Shown here piece by piece: positions 9,493 to 15,458 of a DNA stretch of 27,810 nucleotides; the stretch's first letter is position 1; the number at the start of each line of letters is the position of its first letter. Under the pieces are notes generated by a model. The model was given only the letters and a program-made list of their open reading frames with translations, ran no database searches and was not told where the DNA came from. A program made the translations under genes and the position numbers. This DNA is from SKVR01 sp964589855 (GTDB taxonomy: Bacteria > Bacteroidota > Bacteroidia > Bacteroidales > UBA7960), in the NCBI GenBank assembly GCA_964589855.1, contig CAZPVB010000029.1:1-27810 (forward strand). Reading direction: 5' to 3'.

Positions 9493-9862
9493 TACAATTG
9501 ATCATTATAGAATTAATACCAGATAGTTTGTAGAGATGATTTGATACTGGTTGTGTAAATATGGGCTTTGTATCAAGGCAGGGATATACATATATAATTA
9601 AATACTGTTGCATGCTGGGTTCAGACTTTAAGTGTTATTGTTGAGTCCACCCCGAAAACTTGTTTTCGGCAAATCTGTGTTCATTTTATGTTTTCAAAAT
9701 CACAGATTATCAGTATTTAGCATCTGTATAAATCTGAATCTGTGGATAATTGACTTTTAAGAGTGAACTCATTGTTTCTTCATTTAATTGGAAATCCCTG
9801 ATCTTTGCTTTAAATGCTTTATCTTTGCAGGAAACCCTGTTAAGTATATAGTTTCACTGTAG
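9493..9862. other. Non-coding gap upstream of ccmB with inverted repeats
   Basis: 370 bases without a supported gene. It contains an inverted repeat at 9652-9669 (CCGAAAAC and GTTTTCGG around TT) with no T run. AATCTGTG at 9672-9679 pairs with CACAGATT at 9701-9708. A further copy of AATCTGTG lies near 9738. The ccmB promoter box is at 9820-9827. The repeats may be a degraded intergenic element, a terminator for the upstream gene, or a binding site. Confidence 0.45.
9820..9832 (+). promoter_or_regulatory. Promoter -7 box of the ccm genes
   Basis: TATCTTTG at 9820-9827, followed by CAG, is an exact TAnnTTTG box 35 bases before the ccmB start. No good -33 TTG sits at the usual 19-21 base spacing. 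Confidence 0.6.
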
Positions 9863-10540
9863 ATGAATATCAAAAAAACTTCCCTTTTTTCGGAAATTTC
9901 CGGTTTAATTCAACGAGAAGTTGTACTCGAATGGCGACAAAAACATGTTTTGGGTGGGATTTTTTTGTATCTGGTATCTACCATATTTATTTGTTATCTT
10001 GCTTTCCGGGGCATCATGTCGTTAGAGGTCTGGAATGCCTTGTTTTGGATCATTATGGCATTTTCATCCCTTAATCTTGTACTAAAAAGTTTTCAGGATG
10101 AAACCACAGGGCGGAAGTTATATTTGTATACACTGGTTTCACCAGCATCTGTTATTATATCCAAAACAATTGTTAATGCATTCATTATGATCGTTTTGGG
10201 AGTGCTTGGTTTTTTGTTTTTTAATCTTTTCATGGGTAATATAGCTTCTGCAAATGTTGCATATTGGTTTATCCTTGTTGCCGGTGTTTTTGGTTTTTCA
10301 TCTATACTCACAGTTGTATCAGCCATTGCCAGCCAAACAAAAAACAACTTTACCCTCATGACCATTCTTGGATTTCCACTCATACTCCCTTTATTGTTAC
10401 TGGTTATTCGTTCTGCTTCCATTACTCTGCAGGGGTCTTCCTTGTCTGCTATTTCGGGCGACCTGCTTCTCATCGCTTTACTGATTATGATTTCCTTAAC
10501 ATTATCTCACATTTTGTTTCCTTATCTTTGGAAGGATTAA
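9863..10540 (+). CDS. ccmB: Heme exporter membrane subunit CcmB
   Basis: 225 residues, close to the usual CcmB length of about 220, with six hydrophobic segments. The N-terminus (LIQREVVLEWRQKH near residue 16) matches the conserved cytoplasmic start of CcmB, and the pattern DETTGRKLYLYTLVSPAS near 75-95 is the typical first loop. In System I cytochrome c maturation, CcmB is the channel subunit of the CcmAB ABC transporter, which with CcmC and CcmD drives release of heme-loaded CcmE. The ATPase gene ccmA is not in this window. ccmC starts 12 bases after its stop, so the two are co-transcribed from the promoter at 9820. Confidence 0.9.
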   Translation: MNIKKTSLFSEISGLIQREVVLEWRQKHVLGGIFLYLVSTIFICYLAFRGIMSLEVWNALFWIIMAFSSLNLVLKSFQDETTGRKLYLYTLVSPASVIISKTIVNAFIMIVLGVLGFLFFNLFMGNIASANVAYWFILVAGVFGFSSILTVVSAIASQTKNNFTLMTILGFPLILPLLLLVIRSASITLQGSSLSAISGDLLLIALLIMISLTLSHILFPYLWKD

Positions 10541-10551
10541 TAATTTATTCA

Positions 10552-11241
10552 ATGAACCAATACCGGAATACCTTTTTTAAGACCCTCACCATTGCTTTGC
10601 TATTATATGTAGTTTTGGGAGGGCTGCTTTTCAAAGTGCCCGATCTACCAGTTATCGAACAGTCCATTCGCAATATTTATTTTCATGTGGGCATGTGGTT
10701 TGCCATGATTTTTATCCTTTTCCTGGGGTTTATAAATAGTTTAAGGTATTTGAATACTTTCGACCTCACATACGATCATATCTCTTATGCCACCGTAAAA
10801 ACAGGTTTGGTATTTGGGGTATTGGGAATTATTACAGGAATGATATGGGCCAAATTTACATGGGGCGCTTACTGGGTGAACGACCCCAAACTCAATGGAG
10901 CTGCTGTAGGAATAATGGTTTATTTCGCTTATATGATCCTCCGGTCTTCCATTGACGACAAGGTGAAAAAAGCAAGACTTGCCGCAGTTTTTAACGTATT
11001 TGCTTTCGTGATCATGTTTGTTTTTATCATGATTATGCCCCGCATATCAGGTCCGTCTATTCATCCGGGAGTTGATGGAAATCCTGCTCTGGCAACAGGG
11101 GATCTGGATCCTGTTATGAGAAAGATATTTTTTCCGGCTATACTTGCATGGATGCTCTTTTCCTACTGGATATTTACAGTGGTTTTGCGTTCAGATAGAA
11201 TAAATGAAAGAATTAATGAATTAAACGCTCGATTTTTATGA
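10552..11241 (+). CDS. ccmC: Cytochrome c maturation heme-handling protein CcmC
   Basis: 229 residues with about six membrane segments. The tryptophan-rich heme-binding motif of the family is present as WGAYWVNDPKLNG at residues 104-116 (family form WGxxWxWDxRLT). The two heme-ligand histidines have good candidates in H45 (YFHVG) and H171 (SIHPG), placed as in CcmC on either side of the motif. CcmC presents heme in the periplasm and loads it onto CcmE. The frame is open much further upstream (to 10264), but that part overlaps ccmB and does not look like the family; ATG 10552 gives the expected length. The stop overlaps the next start in ATGA. Confidence 0.92.
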   Translation: MNQYRNTFFKTLTIALLLYVVLGGLLFKVPDLPVIEQSIRNIYFHVGMWFAMIFILFLGFINSLRYLNTFDLTYDHISYATVKTGLVFGVLGIITGMIWAKFTWGAYWVNDPKLNGAAVGIMVYFAYMILRSSIDDKVKKARLAAVFNVFAFVIMFVFIMIMPRISGPSIHPGVDGNPALATGDLDPVMRKIFFPAILAWMLFSYWIFTVVLRSDRINERINELNARFL

Positions 11242-11408
11242 TTTTAGCGGATGCTAAACTTTTTGTTGTTGCTATAGTACTGGCAATTATACTTTTGGGG
11301 ATTTTTCTCTTTTTGTTTTACCTCGAAAGGAAATTATCTAAAAATGAAAAAAAACTTGAGGTTTTAGAAAAGGAAAGACGAGAAAGCATTGATGATGCTG
11401 TTTCCTGA
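11238..11408 (+). CDS. CcmD-like small membrane protein
   Basis: A 56-residue reading frame that starts inside the ccmC stop (ATGA, 4-base overlap), strong evidence for translational coupling. It has one hydrophobic segment at about residues 9-28, followed by a charged Lys/Glu-rich tail (ERKLSKNEKKLEVLEKERRE), probably helical and cytoplasmic. Position, size and topology match CcmD, which holds CcmC and holo-CcmE to the CcmAB transporter. CcmD sequences are too variable for a firm call from sequence alone, so I leave the symbol blank. Confidence 0.72.
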   Translation: MILADAKLFVVAIVLAIILLGIFLFLFYLERKLSKNEKKLEVLEKERRESIDDAVS

Positions 11409-11776
11409 TAAGAATATTGAATGATGCTCCTTACCCGCATCTAATTGTGAGAAAATTATTGGTCATATCTGTTTACAGGGCATTTTAAAGAGTCTAATAT
11501 GAATCGATCCATGATAAAATTTTTGACCAACACAACAATAATTATGTTTTTACCCCTGGATCAGATTTTATCGATATGATTTGTTATCGATATCTTTTAT
11601 GGAAAAAAATGTGACAATCTATTTGATCACAAGAATAAAATTGAGAAAACATGAACCGAGCCATGACAACAATATTGACACGTACGCGGATGATTATAAT
11701 TTCGCAATATGGTAAAAAGCACATAACCGGAGTTTTGGCGAGCTCCATCTGACCTATTTAATCAAATTATAAACAG
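11409..11776. other. Non-coding gap between the ccmD-like gene and ccmE, with imperfect repeats
   Basis: 368 bases inside an otherwise tight gene group. 11499-11527 and 11651-11679 match at 23 of 29 positions, and both begin ATGAAYCGAKCCATGA. Translated, they give two short frames (26 and 33 codons) starting MNRSM and MNRAM, neither convincing as a gene. TTATCGATAT occurs twice (11568-11577 and 11584-11593). No TAnnTTTG box is exact; TAATTTCG near 11698 is one mismatch away and could serve ccmE. Confidence 0.45.
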
Positions 11777-12199
11777 ATGAAAAAAACACACATATTTGCA
11801 CTTGTTTTTATCGCTGTAGCTATTGCGGCGGTCATTGGTACTGTTTACGAAGGTGAAACTTATGCCAGTTTTACAAAGGCAAAGGAAAATCCGGGTAAAA
11901 AATACCATATCATTGGTGAATTGAATACTGCCAGACCCATGGAAGAAAAAGTTCAATCCAAGGCGCTTTATTTCACTTTTTATATGTTCGATGATGAAAA
12001 AAATGAAAGTAAAGTACTTTACATGGGAGCGAAGCCACAGGATTTTGAAAAACTTGATCAAATCGTGCTTATTGGCAGTTATAATGGTGAGTTATTTGCC
12101 GCCTCTGATCTTCTGATGAAATGCCCTTCAAAATATAATGCCGATGAATTTGAATCCACCGGCACTGTTTCTGAAAATACCCATAAAGATATCGAGTAA
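11777..12199 (+). CDS. ccmE: Cytochrome c maturation protein CcmE, Cys-type (CxxxY)
   Basis: 140 residues. The N-terminus KKTHIFALVFIAVAIAAVIG is a single membrane anchor, then a periplasmic OB-fold-like beta domain (YHIIGELN, ALYFTFYMFDDE, IVLIGSYNGELFAASDLL). CcmE binds heme covalently and passes it to apocytochrome c. In most bacteria the heme-binding residue is His in HxxxY; here the site reads KCPSKYN, with C116 and Y120, the CxxxY form known from Desulfovibrio and archaea. After the motif about 20 polar residues follow, and the stop TAA (12197-12199) falls inside the terminal repeat of the MITE-like element at 12196-12362, so the original C-terminus may have differed. No ccmF/ccmH follows. 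The 368-base gap upstream leaves it open whether it shares the ccmBC transcript. Confidence 0.85.
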   Translation: MKKTHIFALVFIAVAIAAVIGTVYEGETYASFTKAKENPGKKYHIIGELNTARPMEEKVQSKALYFTFYMFDDEKNESKVLYMGAKPQDFEKLDQIVLIGSYNGELFAASDLLMKCPSKYNADEFESTGTVSENTHKDIE

Positions 12200-12362
12200 T
12201 GAGTGTCAGCAAGAAAACACTTGTTTTATGTGTCTTTGATAAGAAATATTTAAAGACAAGGCTTTCGAAGTTTTTGAATCTAAAGAGTTTACTTTGCGTA
12301 AATGACTGGTTCAAAAACGAGAAAAACGCAATATTTGGTGTATTCCTGCAAAGACTAAGTAG
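12196..12362 (+). repeat. MITE-like repeat, full copy between ccmE and lpxD-like gene
   Basis: 167 bp, the same length as the copy at 14161-14327, which is its inverted counterpart. Imperfect terminal inverted repeats: 15 of 23 positions pair between 12196-12218 and 12340-12362. Shared internal words include TTGATAAGAAA, ACAAGG, a short hairpin TTTAC...GTAAA and the terminal TGCAAAGACTAA. The element covers the ccmE stop codon and ends 2 bases short of the lpxD-like stop, so it is the entire intergenic space. The 62-codon frame starting at 12199 is made of repeat sequence and is interrupted in the other copy, so it is not called as a gene. Confidence 0.82.
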
Positions 12363-12364
12363 AT

Positions 12365-13291
12365 TTATATCAATTCAAAAAGCTTAGGAAGTTTTTTTAG
12401 CATGGCAATCTCCTTCATCTTATCTTTGGCATCAATGGCAGGAGAACCGAAATAAACTTTACTGCCTTTAATTGACTTGGCAATGCCTGATTGCCCCAAA
12501 ACAACTGCCCCTTTACCTATTGTAAGGTCTTTTTGCACGCCAACCTGCCCCCATAAAATAACATCATCTTCCACGATCACACAACCTGCCACGCCAACAT
12601 GGGCTGCAAACAAGCAATTGCGGCCAATGACCGTATCATGACCAATCTGGATGTGATTGTCCAGTTTTGTTCCTTTTCCTATGATTGTATTGCCCGAAAC
12701 TCCTTTGTCGATTGTACAACAAGCTCCTATTTCCACATCATCTTCGATAACTGCCCTTCCGCATGATTCCATTTTATCCCAATATTCCGGTCTGCGTTTA
12801 AAATAAAAGGCATCCGCCCCAATGACGGTTCCACTATGAATAATCACATTATTTCCTATTTCACTATGATCATAAATGGTTACATTGGGATGGATTAAAC
12901 AGTTACTGCCAATTTTTACATGATTTCCCACAAAAACCCCGGGTTGAAGGTGGGTTCCTTCTGCTATTCGGGCAGAAGGACTTATCATACTGCTTGCAGG
13001 TTCGAAAGGGCGGAATTTTTTTACCAGGTAAACATAATCGCGAAAAGGGTCATCTGAGAAAATCAATGCTTTTCCCTCCGGACGTTCCACCTGCGTATTG
13101 ATGATGATGGTGGTGGCTTTTGACTGAAGCGCTTTTTGGTAATATTTGGGATGATCTACAAAGGTGAGATCTCCCGGTTCTACTTTATGTATTTCGTTAA
13201 TGCCTTTGATCTCGAATGACGAATCACCTGCATAATCTGCCCCAATAAGTGATGCAATATTCCTTAGGGTTTGAGTGGGTTGTAGAATCAT
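12365..13291 (-). CDS. LpxD-like UDP-3-O-acylglucosamine N-acyltransferase paralogue
   Basis: 308 residues, cytoplasmic. An N-terminal domain of about 100 residues resembles the uridine-binding domain of LpxD (GINEIHKVEPGDLTFVDHPKY). A long left-handed beta-helix of hexapeptide repeats follows from about 105 to 270 (for example VFVGNHVKIGSN and VIIHSGTVIGADAF). LpxD enzymes add the N-linked hydroxyacyl chain to UDP-3-O-acylglucosamine in lipid A synthesis. The catalytic histidine has a counterpart in H218 (IQIGHD). Its place directly downstream of efp, 29 bases away, is a pairing I recall from other Bacteroidota, where a second LpxD-like gene accompanies the main lpxD. It may therefore be a paralogue with a different acyl or sugar substrate. 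The 3' end abuts a MITE-like repeat. Confidence 0.82.
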   Translation of the reverse strand: MILQPTQTLRNIASLIGADYAGDSSFEIKGINEIHKVEPGDLTFVDHPKYYQKALQSKATTIIINTQVERPEGKALIFSDDPFRDYVYLVKKFRPFEPASSMISPSARIAEGTHLQPGVFVGNHVKIGSNCLIHPNVTIYDHSEIGNNVIIHSGTVIGADAFYFKRRPEYWDKMESCGRAVIEDDVEIGACCTIDKGVSGNTIIGKGTKLDNHIQIGHDTVIGRNCLFAAHVGVAGCVIVEDDVILWGQVGVQKDLTIGKGAVVLGQSGIAKSIKGSKVYFGSPAIDAKDKMKEIAMLKKLPKLFELI

Positions 13292-13320
13292 TAGATTGTG
13301 AATTGATATGTGGATTTTTC

Positions 13321-13884
13321 TTATTTTACCCTTTCAGAATAATCGCCTGAACGGGTATCAACCTTAATTTTCTCGCCGGGTTCAATAAACAGGGGTACAT
13401 TCACAGTTGCGCCTGTTTCTACCGTGGCGGGTTTCAGGGTATTGGTAGCAGTATCTCCTTTTACTCCGGGTTCTGCATAGGTAACTTCCAGTTCTACAAA
13501 AGGTGGAAGCTCGCAACTCATGGGTGTTTCTGTTTCAGCATGAAAAACAATCTCTACTTCCTGCCCCTCTTTCAACAGGGCTGGGGCATTGATGATTGAT
13601 TCTTCTATCGGGATTTGCTCAAAACTTTCGGAGTGCATAAAGTTATAACCCATGTCGTCCTTATAAAGATATTGGTAAGGTCTTCTTTCTATCCGCTGAA
13701 CATTGATTTTTACTCCAGAATTAAAGGTATGAGGAATCACTTTTCCACTTTTCATATTCTTGAGTTTGGTACGTACAAATGCACCTCCCTTTCCCGGTTT
13801 TACATGAAGAAATTCAACTACAGAATACAATTCATTGTTTAGTTCAATGCACAAACCATTCTTAATATCCGCTGTTGTTGCCAT
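13321..13884 (-). CDS. efp: Translation elongation factor P
   Basis: 187 residues, the standard EF-P length, with the three beta-domain layout: KOW-like N-terminal domain, OB domain near 65-125 and C-terminal OB domain ending GDYSERVK. EF-P binds between the P and E sites and relieves stalling at proline runs. The tip loop reads KPGKGGAF with lysine at residue 32, the position that is modified in many bacteria. The gene has its own promoter box at 13922-13929 and lies 29 bases upstream of the lpxD-like gene, so the two form an operon. Confidence 0.96.
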   Translation of the reverse strand: MATTADIKNGLCIELNNELYSVVEFLHVKPGKGGAFVRTKLKNMKSGKVIPHTFNSGVKINVQRIERRPYQYLYKDDMGYNFMHSESFEQIPIEESIINAPALLKEGQEVEIVFHAETETPMSCELPPFVELEVTYAEPGVKGDTATNTLKPATVETGATVNVPLFIEPGEKIKVDTRSGDYSERVK

Positions 13885-13921
13885 AAATAAATTTTAATCA
13901 GTGATTTATAAATTTTGTGTG

Positions 13922-13929
13922 CAAAATTA
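13922..13929 (-). promoter_or_regulatory. Promoter -7 box of efp
   Basis: On the minus strand TAATTTTG, followed by CACAC, matches TAnnTTTG exactly. It lies 37 bases before the efp start. No clear -33 TTG is seen. Confidence 0.6.
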
Positions 13930-14642
13930 TAAATTTTATCCGTTGTTTTCATTCATTTTTTTGAAATATGAACTTGATTCTTATGAATTTCTTTGATCTC
14001 TCTTTAGTAAAACTATGGTGGAGGTTACTAATCTGGGTTCTTTCTCTTTCAAAAAATTATGGAATTGGCAAGTGTTCTTTTTTATGTAACTGGTTTTTTT
14101 GGAAAGGATTGACCACGGTATAATGTCAATGCTTATTTCTGTATGCGCAATGATGCAACATTAATTAGTGCTTGCAAGAAAACGCCAATTGCTGCATTAT
14201 GCTCGCCTTCAAAAAAGTCATTTACGAAAAGTAAACACCTGTTTTTCAGTCATCTAAATCCTTGTTCTTGTCGCTTTCTTATCAAGCACATGTAAAAATA
14301 ATGAGTTTTCCTGCAAAGACTAATTAAACAAAATTGTTTGCCACACCCATATGATGAGACAAGGCTGATCTCAAAAAATGAATTTATCAATCTTGCCAGG
14401 CTTTTCTATTTCAGAAAAATAATATTGAAAAAATTTGTCTTTAAAGTTGATGCAATTCAATGCAAACAATTTTTTGAGGGTATCTCAGGTGTCACAAAAT
14501 CAAATTGTTAGAGATGTGATTCACCGAACAACCTGAAAGGTTTTGTATCTTGGTTTTTGTGATATTGTGTAAATTTTAATTTCTGTTGTATTTTGCATGG
14601 GATTTTATTAAATTTATGCGAAAATCATAAAAAACAAGACCA
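13930..14642. other. Long intergenic gap between divergent efp and the 243-residue protein
   Basis: Apart from the MITE-like copy at 14161-14327, no convincing gene lies here. A 46-codon plus-strand frame at 13983-14123 is hydrophobic and has five tryptophans, but it has no support beyond being open. TTG at 14565-14567 and TATTTTG at 14589-14595 are 21 bases apart and could be a weak promoter for the downstream gene. Confidence 0.45.
14161..14327 (-). repeat. MITE-like repeat, full copy with terminal inverted repeats
   Basis: 167 bp, inverted relative to the copies at 1-50 and 12196-12362. The ends are well-kept inverted repeats: the first 23 bases and the reverse complement of the last 23 agree at 20 positions, starting TTAATTAGT. 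The triplet ACA stands directly outside both ends (14158-14160 and 14328-14330) and may be a 3-bp target duplication. A short hairpin TTTAC-GAAAA-GTAAA sits near the middle. No ORF is shared with the other copy, so it is non-autonomous and would need a transposase from elsewhere. Confidence 0.83.
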
Positions 14643-15374
14643 ATGGAAAAACAGAAAGAAACTACGACAGTAAAAACCATCCATACTGTTGAGCGATTTG
14701 GTTGGTTAACAAAAGAAGAACCCTTGAAAACGCTTTATGATAGCAATTTACATTTAGGGATTACCATTTTTGAATCTACATCTCCTTTTTTTGGCTATTA
14801 CGACGATCAACCCAATACAGAAAAACCGCGATATCTATACTGGGTATTAGATCAATACTATCCTTTAGAAAAAATAACGCGGGTTCTTTGCGATCTCAGG
14901 GAAAATTTTTCGGAAAACCTCGATCTTGCACCGGGTAATATTTTTATTGCCAATGAAATGTATTTTGTTTTTAGGATGATAAACCTGGAAAAATACAATC
15001 TGATCCATCAAATTCAGGTGTTTATGGAAAACGCTGGCATCAGATTAAAAAAAGGACCACAGAGAATTCGGGAGCAAATGAGTATTATTTACCTCAACAA
15101 ATTTTTACATCTTCAACCCGTTAGCAATGGTTTCTATATTGAAAAAGAGAATACACAACGCGGATATTTTCGTATACCCCGAAATATTGAATGGAAGGAA
15201 TTTAAAACCATTACCCAGCAAGTGAAATTTAATACCCCTCTCATCTTTTTTGATGCTGCAAGAGCTGCTTTTATGGAAAATGGAAAAATTGTTGAGTTAA
15301 TAAGGGTATACCGGGAAAATCTCTCTATTGAGAATCTTGAAGATATCAGAAATGTGTATTTAAAATTTATTTGA
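14643..15374 (+). CDS. Protein of unknown function
   Basis: 243 residues, soluble, with no signal peptide or membrane segment. I do not recognise the family. Composition and reading-frame quality look like a real gene: no long low-complexity stretches, and a regular mix of charged and aromatic residues. The N-terminal part is rich in aromatics (FFGYYDDQPNTEKPRYLYW near residues 57-75). A middle segment has a run of basic residues (RLKKGPQRIREQ near 140). The C-terminus has PLIFFDAARAAF near 205. No metal-binding or nucleotide-binding motif stands out. It is alone in its direction, between the 758-base gap and the convergent helicase gene. The start at ATG 14643 follows an A-rich leader. Confidence 0.72.
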   Translation: MEKQKETTTVKTIHTVERFGWLTKEEPLKTLYDSNLHLGITIFESTSPFFGYYDDQPNTEKPRYLYWVLDQYYPLEKITRVLCDLRENFSENLDLAPGNIFIANEMYFVFRMINLEKYNLIHQIQVFMENAGIRLKKGPQRIREQMSIIYLNKFLHLQPVSNGFYIEKENTQRGYFRIPRNIEWKEFKTITQQVKFNTPLIFFDAARAAFMENGKIVELIRVYRENLSIENLEDIRNVYLKFI

Positions 15375-15458
15375 TGCGGTTTCTATTGTGTATGCAGTAA
15401 AAAAACTATCCAAGTGGTGCGCTATTCTTCAAAGGCTGTTCGCATTGTTTTTCCTCAT

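Noticed and set aside
10264..10551. A 96-codon N-terminal extension of ccmC
   Set aside because: It overlaps ccmB in another frame and has no CcmC-like sequence; ATG 10552 gives the normal length and membrane layout.
11675..11700. TTGACA and TATAAT, resembling an E. coli sigma-70 promoter before ccmE
   Set aside because: The spacing is only 14 bases, and the main sigma factor of Bacteroidota uses TTG and TAnnTTTG instead.
12199..12387. A 62-codon plus-strand reading frame after ccmE
   Set aside because: It consists almost entirely of the MITE-like repeat; the matching frame in the 14161-14327 copy has an early stop.
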